Shown: positions 15,920-24,980, counted from the first letter of the stretch. The stretch: 64,000 nucleotides of DNA from Janthinobacterium sp. LM6 (GCF_002002885.1 NZ_CP019510.1:2728001-2792000); one strand, 5' to 3'. The notes: generated from the letters alone by a model not told the origin. Numbers and translations: made by a program.

Positions 15920-15949
15920 TTAATATGCAAGTTAATACTTGCATATTAA
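15920..15949. promoter_or_regulatory. 30-bp perfect inverted repeat upstream of the TPR gene
   Basis: Arms TTAATATGCAAG (15920-15931) and CTTGCATATTAA (15938-15949) are perfect 12-bp complements around TTAATA. It is AT-rich in a GC-rich neighbourhood, ends 12 bp from the TPR start codon, and lacks a T-run in the TPR direction. An operator or a 5'-leader hairpin is more likely than a terminator. Confidence 0.6.
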
Positions 15950-15979
15950 CGCTTGCGCGTGCGAGAAACAAGGTACTCG

Positions 15980-16966
15980 TCAATTCGCCACATCCACCAC
16001 CAGCTTGCCGCGCGCGCTGCCGTCCATCTGCGCCACATGCGCCTCGTGCGCCGTGCGCAAGCTAAAGCGGCGCGGATCGAGCCGCACCTGCAGTTTGCCC
16101 GCCTCGATCAGCTTGTTGGCTTCGCGCAAGATCGCGCCATGGCGCGCATGATGCTCACCGCTTAACAGCGGCAGCAGGGTGAACACGCCCGAGTAAGTCG
16201 CCGCGCGCGCCGTCAGCGGGCTCAGGGCGAATGTGCCCCAACCGAGGCAGCTGACGACGTGGCCGCCATAGATTCTTGCTGCCTGGAAGCTGGCGTCCAG
16301 GGTGGCGCCGCCCACCGTGTCGTAGACGATGTCGAAGCCGGCGCCGCCCGTATGTTCGGCCACGTAGTCGTCCACCGTGCTGGCACGGTAATCGATGAAG
16401 CGCGCGCCCAGCGCTTCGATGGCGGCGCGGCTGGCGGCGCTGCCCGTGGCAAAGACGCTGGCACCCAGGCTTACGGCGAGCTGCACGGCCATGTGGCCCA
16501 CGCCGCCCGCGCCGCCATGCACGAGCACGCTGTCGCCCGCCTTCACGTGGGCACGATCGACCAGCCCTTCCCAGGCCGTGATGAAGACGAGGGGCAGGGC
16601 GGCCGCTTCGCGCAGGCTCAGCGCTGGCGGCACGGGCGCCAGCAGCGCAGCGTCGAAGACGCCATATTCCGCCAGCGAGCCCTGGACGCCGGCGATGCCG
16701 CCCGCCATGCCATACACTGTTGCGCCAACGTGAAAAGTCGTCACGCCCTCGCCCACGGCCGCCACCGTACCGGCCATGTCCATGCCGAGGATGGCGGGCA
16801 GGCGGGGCCGGGCGTGCGGGGCGGCGCCGGCGGCGATTTTCGTGTCGAGCGGATTGACGCCGCTGGCGGCGATGCGCACGAGGACTTGCCCGGGGCCGGG
16901 CTGCGGCACGGGCAGGTGCTCGATGCTCATGGGGCTGGCAAAGCTGGTGAGGACGAGGGCTTGCAT
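15980..16966 (-). CDS. Zinc-less MDR oxidoreductase (NADPH:quinone reductase-like)
   Basis: Medium-chain dehydrogenase of 328 residues. The N-terminal GroES-like part has VNPLDTKIAAG and GMDMAGTVAAVGEGV. The Rossmann part has the glycine motif HGGAGGVGHMAVQLA, as in quinone oxidoreductases (QOR). The catalytic-zinc cysteines of alcohol dehydrogenases are missing, so reduction of quinones or enones with NADPH is the family role. The start (complement of 16964-16966) is preceded by GGAG; the frame stays open far upstream, but that part is antisense to the LysR gene. It diverges from that LysR gene across 120 bp, which is the usual target-regulator layout. Confidence 0.87.
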   Translation of the reverse strand: MQALVLTSFASPMSIEHLPVPQPGPGQVLVRIAASGVNPLDTKIAAGAAPHARPRLPAILGMDMAGTVAAVGEGVTTFHVGATVYGMAGGIAGVQGSLAEYGVFDAALLAPVPPALSLREAAALPLVFITAWEGLVDRAHVKAGDSVLVHGGAGGVGHMAVQLAVSLGASVFATGSAASRAAIEALGARFIDYRASTVDDYVAEHTGGAGFDIVYDTVGGATLDASFQAARIYGGHVVSCLGWGTFALSPLTARAATYSGVFTLLPLLSGEHHARHGAILREANKLIEAGKLQVRLDPRRFSLRTAHEAHVAQMDGSARGKLVVDVAN

Positions 16967-17086
16967 GGGATTCTCCTGTGGTTGATGCCCCAGTCTAGGC
17001 GGCGACGGCACAAAGAAAAACGGGGCGCGGCCCGATGCACTATTGCGGAATCGTGGATAATCGCCTGCAAAACAGGAGGAAAAAGC

Positions 17087-17998
17087 ATGGACAGGCTGGC
17101 AGCGATGCAGGTGTTTTGCGCCGTGGTCGAGGCGGGCGGTTTCAGCAAGGCGGCGCAGCGCCTGGGTATTTCCACCTCGTCGGTGACAAACCAGGTGGCG
17201 GCGCTGGAAAAGCATTTCGGCGTGCGGCTCTTGCAGCGCACCACGCGCAGCATGTCGCTCACGGCCGAAGGCCGGCAATGCCATGCGCAGGCGCGCCAGT
17301 TGCTGGCCGATATGGCCGCGCTGGAGTCCAGCCTGGAGCAAGCGGCCGGGAAACCCTCGGGCAGCTTGCGCGTGGATATGCCAAGCAGCATCAGCCGCAA
17401 CCTGGTGGCGCCCGCCTTGCCCCGCTTTACGGCCGCCTATCCCGACGTTGCCCTGCGCCTGACCGTCAGCGACCGCCTGATCGACATGGTGGAAGAGGGT
17501 ATCGACGTGATGCTGCGCATCGGCGAACCGCAGGATTCGTCGCTGGTGGCGCGCAGTCTGCTGAAAATGGATTATCTGTGCTGCGCCGCGCCCGCGTTTG
17601 TCGCCCGGCACGGCATGCCGCGCACGCCGCAGGAGTTGGACCAGTTTGCCTGCCTGCATTTCCTGTATCCGAAAGCGCGCCAGGTGCGCCCCTGGCTGTT
17701 CCAGGCCGACGGGGGCGATGCGGCGTATGTCCACACGCCGCCGGCCGCCTTGTCCTTCGACCATATCGAATCGATGATCGCCGCCGCCCAGGCCGGCTGC
17801 GGCATCGTGCAGGCGCTGTCCGTTTCCGTGCTGCAGCCTTTGCGCGAGGGCAGCCTCGTGCCCTTGCTGCAACCGTTCCGCACGCGGGGACCGGACTTGT
17901 GGGCGCTGTTCCATCCGCGTCAGCTGCGCGCGGCCAAGGTGCAAGTGTTCGTGGAATTCCTGGCGCAGATTTTTGGTGAGGGCTTTAATGAGAATTGA
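17087..17998 (+). CDS. LysR family regulator (divergent from the MDR gene)
   Basis: Regulator of 303 residues. The N-terminal winged helix-turn-helix is typical (MQVFCAVVEAGGFSKAAQRL, then SSVTNQVAALEKHFGVRLLQ). The C-terminal substrate-binding domain spans about 90-300 (GSLRVDMPSSISRNLVAPAL). ATG 17087 follows AGGAGGA with good spacing. It most likely controls the divergent oxidoreductase gene and itself; the inducer is unknown. Its stop codon lies inside the Fur-box-like sequence of the following receptor gene. Confidence 0.9.
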   Translation: MDRLAAMQVFCAVVEAGGFSKAAQRLGISTSSVTNQVAALEKHFGVRLLQRTTRSMSLTAEGRQCHAQARQLLADMAALESSLEQAAGKPSGSLRVDMPSSISRNLVAPALPRFTAAYPDVALRLTVSDRLIDMVEEGIDVMLRIGEPQDSSLVARSLLKMDYLCCAAPAFVARHGMPRTPQELDQFACLHFLYPKARQVRPWLFQADGGDAAYVHTPPAALSFDHIESMIAAAQAGCGIVQALSVSVLQPLREGSLVPLLQPFRTRGPDLWALFHPRQLRAAKVQVFVEFLAQIFGEGFNEN

Positions 17999-18011
17999 TT
18001 ATCAATTATAA
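17987..18011 (+). promoter_or_regulatory. Fur-box-like site before the TonB receptor gene
   Basis: An AT-rich patch in GC-rich DNA contains the perfect 7-1-7 inverted repeat AATTGAT-T-ATCAATT (17993-18007), preceded by AATGAG. It has the geometry and base content of Fur sites (7-1-7), although the arms are not the exact consensus TGATAAT. It overlaps the LysR stop codon and lies about 45 bp before the receptor ATG. Iron repression of the receptor is inferred. Confidence 0.65.
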
Positions 18012-18052
18012 TGCAAGCCTATTGCATTGAATTGCCCCTTGTCAGGAATCCC

Positions 18053-20146
18053 ATGTCCGTGTTTTTACGCCGCCCCGTGGCCCTTTTGCTGGCCGCCGCC
18101 TCTCCCCTGGTGCTGGCCGCCGACCCTGCCGCCGACGCGCAGGACGTCGTCACCGTCAAGGCCGAGCGCCAGCATTACCGCAGCCTGTCGGCCACGGGCG
18201 CCACCAAGACGGACGCTTTATTGATGGACTTGCCGCAAAGCGTGCGCGTGCTGACGGGCGACCTGCTGCGCGACGCGGGCGTGACGACCCTGGCGGGCGC
18301 GCTGGACCTGGCCAGCGGTATTTCAAGACAAAGTCCGCTGGGCGGGCTGTGGGACAGCTACGCCATGCGCGGCTTCACGGGCGACCCGAATTTCGGTTCC
18401 GACTACATGGTCAACGGTTTCAGTTCCAGCCGCGGCTACAACGGCATGCGCGACGGCGGCAGTACGCAGGCGGTGGAAGTGCTGAAAGGCCCCGCTTCGG
18501 CCCTGTATGGCAGGGGCGAGCCGGGCGGCACGGTGAACATCACGACGAAAAAGCCGAAGTTCGCGCCCGAGTACGGCGCCGATGTATCGTTCGGCAGTTT
18601 CCAGACGCGCCGCGCCGCCGTGGACTTGACGGGACCGTTGAGCGACACCATCGCCTACCGCCTCAACGCGGTGCATGAAGCAGGCCACAGCTTCCGCGAT
18701 ACGCTGAAAGTCGAACGCAGCCTGTTTTCTCCCTCGTTTCTCTGGCTGCTGGGCGAGCACACGACCGTGTCGTATGAAATCGAAGCCGTGCGGCAGCGCG
18801 CCCCGTTCGACCGCGGCGTGCTGGCCGTGCATGGCCAGCTGGGTCTTGTCCCCGTCTCGCGCTTCCTGGGCGAACCTGGCGACGGTCCCATGACGGTCAA
18901 GTCGCTGGGGCAGCAGCTGTTCATCCACCACGCGCTGTCCGACGATTGGTCGGTGCAGGCGGGCGCTTCCTACCGCGACAGCGAATTGACTGGCTATTCG
19001 ACCGAGGCGAACAAGCTGCTGGCCGATGGCCGCACCCTGAACCGCCAGCGCCGCCACCGCGATTTCTCGGCCACCGACGCCTCCGCCCGGGTCGAGTTGC
19101 TGGGCAAGTTCAGGACGGGCGCGCTGGCGCACGAAGTGCTGGCCGGCGTCGACGCCTACCATTTTGACGACCACCGGGTGCAGCTGCGCCGCAATCCCTC
19201 CGCCGCGAATGCCTATGCCATCGATATTTTCAATCCCGCGTATGGCGGCAAGGCCGACCCGCTGGCCCTGTCCATCGATACGCAGGAAGGGCAACGGGCG
19301 CGCGGCCTGTATGCGCAAGATCAACTGGAGCTGGGCGCGCAGTGGAAGGCGCTGGTCGGCGTGCGCCACGATACATACACGCAGGACGTGGCAAACCATC
19401 GCCTGAATGTCAGCAATCGCCAGTCGCTGTCGGCCACCAGCCCGCGCGCGGGGCTCGTCTACCAACCATCGAAGGCATGGTCGCTGTACGCGAGCGCGGC
19501 GAAGGGCTTCCGGCCCAACAGCGGCATCAGCATCGCCAACCAGGCTTTCCCGGCCGAGCGCAGCCGCTCGTATGAACTGGGCGCGAAGCTGGAAACGAGC
19601 AAGCTGACGGGCACCGTGGCCGTGTACGACATCCGCAAGCGCAATGTGCTGACGACCAATCCCGCCAACACGGACTTCGCCATCGCGGCGGGCGAGGTGG
19701 GCAGCCGGGGCCTGGAAGTGGACGTGTCGGGCGAACTGGGGCGCGGCTTGCGCGTCTCGGGCGCCTATGCCTGCACCAGCGCCACCGTCACGCGCGGCGA
19801 CAATACGATCGTGACGGGCAGCCGCTTCGCCAACGTGCCGCGCCACGGCGCCAATGTACTCGCCACGCAGCAGTTCGCGCTGGGTACGGGCACGGCCAGC
19901 GTGGGCGGCGGCGTGCAGTACGTGGGCGAGCGCCTGGGCGACGTCGCCGTCAGCAGCCAATTTACCCTGCCGGCCTACACGACGGCCAAGCTGCTGGCAT
20001 CGTATTCGCCGACGGCGAAACTGCGCCTGGCTATGAACGTGGAAAACCTGTTCAACCGCAGCTACTATGCGAGTTCCTACAGCCAGCTGTGGGTGGCGCC
20101 GGGGGCCGAGCGCACGGTGACGTTGAATGCGCATTACAGGTTTTGA
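18053..20146 (+). CDS. TonB-dependent siderophore receptor
   Basis: Outer-membrane beta-barrel of 697 residues that imports a ferric siderophore with TonB energy. ATG 18053 has AGGA 7 bp upstream and starts a signal peptide ending near LVLAADP. The plug domain shows MDLPQSVRVLTGDLLRDAGV, YAMRGF and VEVLKGPASALYGRGEPGGTVNITTKKP, which are hallmark plug motifs of FhuA/FhuE/FpvA-type receptors. The barrel ends with the aromatic C-terminus NAHYRF. There is no N-terminal signalling domain, so no sigma/anti-sigma partner is expected. The siderophore cannot be named. The Fur-like site upstream indicates iron regulation. Confidence 0.93.
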   Translation: MSVFLRRPVALLLAAASPLVLAADPAADAQDVVTVKAERQHYRSLSATGATKTDALLMDLPQSVRVLTGDLLRDAGVTTLAGALDLASGISRQSPLGGLWDSYAMRGFTGDPNFGSDYMVNGFSSSRGYNGMRDGGSTQAVEVLKGPASALYGRGEPGGTVNITTKKPKFAPEYGADVSFGSFQTRRAAVDLTGPLSDTIAYRLNAVHEAGHSFRDTLKVERSLFSPSFLWLLGEHTTVSYEIEAVRQRAPFDRGVLAVHGQLGLVPVSRFLGEPGDGPMTVKSLGQQLFIHHALSDDWSVQAGASYRDSELTGYSTEANKLLADGRTLNRQRRHRDFSATDASARVELLGKFRTGALAHEVLAGVDAYHFDDHRVQLRRNPSAANAYAIDIFNPAYGGKADPLALSIDTQEGQRARGLYAQDQLELGAQWKALVGVRHDTYTQDVANHRLNVSNRQSLSATSPRAGLVYQPSKAWSLYASAAKGFRPNSGISIANQAFPAERSRSYELGAKLETSKLTGTVAVYDIRKRNVLTTNPANTDFAIAAGEVGSRGLEVDVSGELGRGLRVSGAYACTSATVTRGDNTIVTGSRFANVPRHGANVLATQQFALGTGTASVGGGVQYVGERLGDVAVSSQFTLPAYTTAKLLASYSPTAKLRLAMNVENLFNRSYYASSYSQLWVAPGAERTVTLNAHYRF

Positions 20147-20172
20147 TGTATTTACCCAACAGCAAAGTGCCG

Positions 20173-20196
20173 GGGTCGGACCTTAAGGTCCGACCC
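20173..20196. repeat. 24-bp perfect palindrome, GGGTC-family intergenic element
   Basis: Arms GGGTCGGACCTT (20173-20184) and AAGGTCCGACCC (20185-20196) are perfectly complementary with no spacer. A second element with the same GGGTCnGACC core lies at 26268-26294. The resemblance suggests a dispersed REP-like palindrome; this one could also terminate the receptor transcript, although no T-run follows. Confidence 0.6.
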
Positions 20197-20253
20197 TAGG
20201 TTCTGCCGTTGGGGTACGCACGCTACTCTTACCCTTACATTAAAAATGAATAA

Positions 20254-21417
20254 ATGACTGTTCCACTGACTTCCTCCTCCACCCTGCGCACCCGCATCGC
20301 CGTCATCGACGTGCTGCGCGGCCTCGTCATGCTGATCATGCTGTTCGACCATGTGCGCGAAACGGTCTTCTTACATCACCAGGTCAGCGACCCGATGGAT
20401 GCGGCCGGCGTCGATCCGGCCCTGTTTTTTACCCGCCTGGCGGCCCACGTGTGCGCGCCCATGTTTGTCTTTTTGACGGGCCTGTCCGCCTGGCTGTATG
20501 CGCATCCGGCTGCCGGTCCGCGCAGTGCCAGCGGCTTTTTGTTCAAGCGGGGCTTGCTGCTGGTCGTGCTGGAGCTGCTGTTCGTCAATTTCGCCTGGAG
20601 CGGCGCGTTTCCGCCCGCCGTGCTGTATTTGCAGGTGATCTGGGTCATCGGCCTGGCCATGATGGCGCTGGCCGTGCTGCACCAACTGCCGTTGAAAGTG
20701 CTGGCGCTGCTGGGCGTGGCGATTATCGCGGGCCAGCATCTGTTGACCGGTTTGCGCGCGGAAGAGGGCAGCCTGGCCTATTATCTGCTGACGGTGCTGC
20801 TGCAACGGGGCTACCTGGTGGCGGACGGCGCCATGCAGATCAAGGTCAGCTATCCGTTGCTGCCCTGGATAGGCGTGATCGTGCTCGGCTATGCGGCCGG
20901 ACCCCTGTATGCGCGCAGCCGCTCGCCGGAAAGACGGCGCCGCCTGCTGCTGGCGCTGGGTGCTGGCAGCTTGCTGCTGCTGGCGGTGCTGCGCGGCTTC
21001 AATATCTACGGCGAAGCCTTGCCGTGGGTGGCCGGCGATACGGCCTTGCGCACGGCCATGAGCGTGCTGAACTTCACTAAGTATCCGCCGTCGCTGGATT
21101 TCCTGCTGTTCACCCTGGGCCTGGGCTTGCTGGGCCTGGCCTGGCTGGAAAGCGTCGACAACTGGTTCACGCGGGCGTGCGCCACGTTTGGCGGCGCGCC
21201 CATGTTTTACTATCTGCTGCATTTATACCTGCTGCTGGCCATCGGCCTCGCCTTGACGACCGGGCTGGGCGCCAACCACGGTGCCCGCTACGGCGTCGAG
21301 CATGTCTGGCAAGTGTGGCTGATCGCGCTGGCCCTGATGCCCGTGCTGTACTTTCCCTGCCGCGCGTTTGCCAGTTACAAGCGCACCTCAACACAGGCTT
21401 GGGTACGTTATTTCTGA
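20254..21417 (+). CDS. DUF1624/HGSNAT-like membrane protein
   Basis: Integral membrane protein of 387 residues with about ten hydrophobic segments. The N-terminal RIAVIDVLRGLVMLIMLFDH with the DxxRG...DH pattern is typical of the heparan-alpha-glucosaminide N-acetyltransferase-like family (DUF1624), in which the histidine takes part in acyl transfer across the membrane. Similar proteins in bacteria are usually uncharacterised. It follows the TonB receptor by 107 bp, with the palindrome between, and may be a separate unit. A glycan or amino-sugar acetylation role is only a family-level guess. Confidence 0.78.
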   Translation: MTVPLTSSSTLRTRIAVIDVLRGLVMLIMLFDHVRETVFLHHQVSDPMDAAGVDPALFFTRLAAHVCAPMFVFLTGLSAWLYAHPAAGPRSASGFLFKRGLLLVVLELLFVNFAWSGAFPPAVLYLQVIWVIGLAMMALAVLHQLPLKVLALLGVAIIAGQHLLTGLRAEEGSLAYYLLTVLLQRGYLVADGAMQIKVSYPLLPWIGVIVLGYAAGPLYARSRSPERRRRLLLALGAGSLLLLAVLRGFNIYGEALPWVAGDTALRTAMSVLNFTKYPPSLDFLLFTLGLGLLGLAWLESVDNWFTRACATFGGAPMFYYLLHLYLLLAIGLALTTGLGANHGARYGVEHVWQVWLIALALMPVLYFPCRAFASYKRTSTQAWVRYF

Positions 21418-21429
21418 GTCAAGCCTATT

Positions 21430-23301
21430 CTATTTGCAGTACAGCCTGTCAATGCTGTGGCTGGACGCCAGGTAATGCCTTGTCTGCCACGAAATCGCCA
21501 CGCGGTAGGCGCACGGCGGATCGAGCGCCACGTTGACGGGGAAGCCGCCGTTGTTGCCCGACAGGTGAGGGCCGCCCGCGCCGCCGCGGAACAGATAATT
21601 GCTGGGCGGCGGAGGCGGCGTAAAACTGGCGGCCGGCAGCGGTGGCGGCGGGTGCTGGATGCCGTTGTTGTTGGAAATCGTGATATTGAAAAAGCGCAAA
21701 TGCGGATGATCGATCGTGTACAGAATATGCACGAGGCCGCCCGCGATGGGATTGCAGGCATTGCTGCGCAACTCTTCCAGGTCCAGCGCTACGATGACGG
21801 GCGAGTTGTCGAAGACGATGGAGTCGAGCCCGTCCGTGGCCACCAGCGCCAGGGTATTGCCGTCGCGCACCTCGAAGCCCATGCGGTAGCGGCGTATCGG
21901 TTCGCTTTCGGCCGTCGTCAGGCTGCGGCCCGCGTCGAGTATCGGCAAGCCGCCCGGCAGCTTGGCCGGATGCAGGCTGGTGATGGCGGGCGTATTGACG
22001 GTGAGCAAGTCGAACGTGCGCAGGAAGATATTCTGCTGCACGATGACGATGGCCGTCGTGCCGTCGCGCATGTCCACCGTGACTTGCTTGCCGTCCACGC
22101 GTATCCAGCCGCCCGGTTTCAGATCGCCCGCGTCGACGATCACTTGCGCCGAGTCGGCCAGGCCCAGGCCATTCGTATAGAACACATAGCCGACGAGGGT
22201 GCCGAGCACTTGCGTCAACGGCACCAGGCTGGCGGGCGGCACCGTCGGAATGGCTGTCGGGTCGTCCATGCCGCCGGGCCAGGACCATTCGCCGATCAGG
22301 AAACGGTATTCGAGCGGATTGGCGGGGATGGCGCTGTTGCGCAGCGGGCAATTGCCCTTCAAGGTGACGCCGCCGGCGAACACGTACGAGGCGCCGGCGC
22401 CGCCCGCATAGCCTTGCGCGGAAAAGCCCGCCAGCGAGGGAAACGGGTGGATGTCGAACACTTCCACCTGCTGCCAGTGCGGCACGCCTTCCACATCGGG
22501 CGGCAAGACGTCTTTCGAGCACAATTCCACGCAGAAACAGTGGCCCACGTTTTCGCGCCCCGGCTGGCGCCCGTTCGCCTGCGTTTCCGACAGGATGGTC
22601 ACGCTGCCCAGCTGTGCCGTGAAATACACGTCGGGCCCGCTGGCAAATTCCACGTTGATGAACGGCGAGAACGGCGTGAGCGTGAAGTCGGACGTCAGGT
22701 AATCGATGCGGAAGCGCCCCGTGGCATCGGTGACGGCAACGCCCAGCGCATCGTCCTGCAGCCAGTCCGCATCAAAAGCCCGCACGGTGGCGCCCGCAAT
22801 CGGTGCATGCGGTGCGTCGCAGGTGCGCAGCCGGCCGCAGATGGTCCAGGCGCCGAAGCGGGCGCGCACCAGGCACCAGAAGCGTTGTGGCAGGCAATAG
22901 TCCCAGACGGCGAGGAAATCATTGTCGACCTGGCGCCAGCGCGGCTGGATGGTGGTGATGGAAAACTGCAGCGGCACGGGGTCTTTCGGCCCCGGTTTCA
23001 GATGCGGCACGGTGGGGCACAGGATATCGACTTCGACGGCCTCGCCCTGGTAATCGCCTGCCAGGGTAAAACTGTAGTTGCCGTCGTCATCCGTGCGCGT
23101 TTCGGCCAGCAGGAAGGGCGCTTTCGCCTGCACTTCCTCGTCGGTGAGGATGGCGAAGGTTTCCTTGGCGCTGGCCACGGCCAGGGCCGTGACGTTTTGC
23201 GACTCGCGCGGCCGGTACAGGCGCACGATGACGTGGGATAAGGCTTCAGGACATTCGGCGCAGATCAAGCCGCACAGCTTGCCTCGCAGGATATAGGCCA
23301 T
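21430..23301 (-). CDS. Unrecognised 623-residue protein with carboxypeptidase-regulatory-like (beta-sandwich) segments
   Basis: I do not recognise the full protein. The start at 23301 follows GGAGAACCATC on its strand. There is no signal peptide; the N-terminus is cysteine-bearing (LCGLICAECPEA). Two stretches look like transthyretin/CarboxypepD_reg beta-sandwiches that recur in surface or appendage proteins: about residues 60-100 (ETRTDDDGNYSFTLAGDYQG) and 165-215 (APIAGATVRAFDADWLQDDA, followed by VTDATGRFRIDYLT). A proline-rich linker (HPPPPLPAASFTPPPPP) lies near residue 560, before a short C-terminal beta-rich tail. It is flanked by unrelated genes, so context gives no role. Confidence 0.6.
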   Translation of the reverse strand: MAYILRGKLCGLICAECPEALSHVIVRLYRPRESQNVTALAVASAKETFAILTDEEVQAKAPFLLAETRTDDDGNYSFTLAGDYQGEAVEVDILCPTVPHLKPGPKDPVPLQFSITTIQPRWRQVDNDFLAVWDYCLPQRFWCLVRARFGAWTICGRLRTCDAPHAPIAGATVRAFDADWLQDDALGVAVTDATGRFRIDYLTSDFTLTPFSPFINVEFASGPDVYFTAQLGSVTILSETQANGRQPGRENVGHCFCVELCSKDVLPPDVEGVPHWQQVEVFDIHPFPSLAGFSAQGYAGGAGASYVFAGGVTLKGNCPLRNSAIPANPLEYRFLIGEWSWPGGMDDPTAIPTVPPASLVPLTQVLGTLVGYVFYTNGLGLADSAQVIVDAGDLKPGGWIRVDGKQVTVDMRDGTTAIVIVQQNIFLRTFDLLTVNTPAITSLHPAKLPGGLPILDAGRSLTTAESEPIRRYRMGFEVRDGNTLALVATDGLDSIVFDNSPVIVALDLEELRSNACNPIAGGLVHILYTIDHPHLRFFNITISNNNGIQHPPPPLPAASFTPPPPPSNYLFRGGAGGPHLSGNNGGFPVNVALDPPCAYRVAISWQTRHYLASSHSIDRLYCK

Positions 23302-23407
23302 GATGGTTCTCCAGCTCGGTTGGACAGTTGCGCCGCTCGCAGTGGCGGCGCTGTTACCAAGCTAGCAAATGGATGGCCTTCGGGCTTGATCCTGCGTAAG
23401 GGAGTGG

Positions 23408-23938
23408 CTATTTAATCAGTGCCAATACCTCGCGGAAGCGCGGATGCTTGCAGTCGCGCAACCATTCAAAGGCCAGCATCTCGACCGTCACCAGGTGCGC
23501 GCCCAGCTTGTCCAGACGGGCGAGTGCCGCGTCGCGGCTGGCGGCCTGGCGCGAACCGACGGCGTCGATGGCGATGCTCACGTCATAGCCGCGTTCCAGC
23601 AGGCCGATGGCCGTCTGCAGCATGCACACATGGGCTTCGCAACCGGTGACGACGATCTGTTTGCGTCCGGGCGGCAGGATATCCTGCAAGCCATCAGAAC
23701 AGGCGCCGAAATGCGTCTTGTGCAAGGTCCGTTCGCACAGGGCGGCGATCTCTTCCACGTTCGGCCCCAGCCCCTGGCGGTTCTGTTCCGTGCCCAGCAC
23801 GGGCACGTCGAGCAGGCGGGCAATCTTCGCCAGACGCAGGTTTTGTGCCAGCACCAGGCCGGCATCGTGGATGGCCGGCATCAAACGGCCTTGCAGGTCG
23901 ACAATGACCAAAACGGCCTGGTTTGCATCTATCAGCAT
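23408..23938 (-). CDS. Isochorismatase-like cysteine hydrolase
   Basis: Cytoplasmic alpha/beta hydrolase of 176 residues in the isochorismatase-like superfamily. The catalytic triad is in place: Asp14 (VIVDLQG), Lys74 (LHKTHFG) and Cys105 (VTGCEAHVCM). The short form resembles YcaC-type proteins rather than siderophore isochorismatases. Substrate is unknown; amide or vinyl-ether hydrolysis is the family chemistry. It stands alone between the unknown protein and the LysR gene, all on the minus strand. Confidence 0.87.
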   Translation of the reverse strand: MLIDANQAVLVIVDLQGRLMPAIHDAGLVLAQNLRLAKIARLLDVPVLGTEQNRQGLGPNVEEIAALCERTLHKTHFGACSDGLQDILPPGRKQIVVTGCEAHVCMLQTAIGLLERGYDVSIAIDAVGSRQAASRDAALARLDKLGAHLVTVEMLAFEWLRDCKHPRFREVLALIK

Positions 23939-23981
23939 GGCATTCTCCCTTATTCATTTGTGGCGACAGTGTAGCGCGCAG

Positions 23982-24899
23982 TCAGCTTGGCCAGCTGGGC
24001 ACGGCAGTTTCGCCCATCAGGTAGGCGTGATTGAGCTCGATGGCGGCACGCAGGTAATTCCACAGGGCGCTGACGCGGGCGATGTTGCGCCGTTCGCTGG
24101 GCGAGATCATCCAGAAGGCGCGCAGCAGGTCGATCTCGCCGTCGAGCACGGGCACCAGTTCATTCGATTGCTGCGCCACGAAGCAGGGCAGGATCGCCAG
24201 CGCCTGGCCCGCGCGCGCCGCGTGGTACTGGGCGATCACGCTGGTGCTGCGGAATGCGCGCAGGGAATCGGGCGCCACGTTGTCCATATAGCGCAGTTCC
24301 GAACTGAAGACCAGGTCGTCCACGTAGCCGATGATCGGGTGCTGCGCCAGCTGCGCCACGCTGGTGATCGGCGCGTGGCGCGCCAGGTAGCCTGGCGTGG
24401 CGTACAGTTTCAGGCGGTAGTCGGACAGCTTGGTCACGACATACGGGCCGGACAGGGGGCGCTCGATGGAGATGGCCACGTCCGCCTCGCGCTTGGACAG
24501 GCTGACGAAACGGGGCACGGCGATCAGGTCCACGCTGATGTGCGGGTAGCGGCCGCAAAACTGCGCCAGGTGGGGCGCCAGCACGATGGCGCCGAAGCCC
24601 TCGGTGGCGCCCAGGCGCACCTGGCCCGACAGCAGCCGGTTGTGTTCGCCCAGCTCCTCGGTGGCGGCAAACACCGTGCTTTCCATCGTTTCCGCGTATT
24701 CCATCAGGCGGTGGCCCTCGGGCGTCAGCTGGTAGCCCACGTAATTGCGGTCGAACAGCTGCGTGCCCACCTGCTCCTCGAACTTGCGCATGCGCCGCGA
24801 CACGGTGGAATGGTCGATGCCCAGCTTTTTCGCCGCATCGACGAGTCCCGCGCTGCGCGTCAGTTCCAGGAAGACCCGTACATTGTCCCAATCGAGCAC
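23982..24899 (-). CDS. LysR family regulator
   Basis: Regulator of 305 residues with an N-terminal helix-turn-helix (MLDWDNVRVFLELTRSAG, then KLGIDHSTVSRRMRKFEEQV) and a C-terminal ligand-binding domain (SGQVRLGATEGFGAIVLAP). I chose GTG at 24899 because AAGGAG sits six bases before it on the minus strand. ATG codons at 24917 and 24980 would give longer forms without a good ribosome site. It is divergent from a branched-chain-amino-acid-type binding protein over a spacer rich in TGCA boxes, so it probably controls that gene. Confidence 0.87.
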   Translation of the reverse strand: MLDWDNVRVFLELTRSAGLVDAAKKLGIDHSTVSRRMRKFEEQVGTQLFDRNYVGYQLTPEGHRLMEYAETMESTVFAATEELGEHNRLLSGQVRLGATEGFGAIVLAPHLAQFCGRYPHISVDLIAVPRFVSLSKREADVAISIERPLSGPYVVTKLSDYRLKLYATPGYLARHAPITSVAQLAQHPIIGYVDDLVFSSELRYMDNVAPDSLRAFRSTSVIAQYHAARAGQALAILPCFVAQQSNELVPVLDGEIDLLRAFWMISPSERRNIARVSALWNYLRAAIELNHAYLMGETAVPSWPS

Positions 24900-24912
24900 T
24901 TTGTTCTCCTTG

Positions 24913-24980
24913 TGCATTTTTGCAAAGGAATTATGCATTAATTTCACTTGAGTGCATATTTTTACACATGCAGAATGCAT
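24913..24980. promoter_or_regulatory. Cluster of TGCA boxes between LysR and binding-protein genes
   Basis: TGCA occurs at 24913, 24934, 24953, 24969 and 24976, mostly as TGCAT or ATGCA. The pair TGCAT (24953-24957) and ATGCA (24968-24972), with 10 bp between, forms an inverted repeat of LysR type (contains T-N11-A geometry). Spacings of 21, 19 and 16 bp approach two helical turns. A LysR recognition plus activation site array is inferred. Confidence 0.6.
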
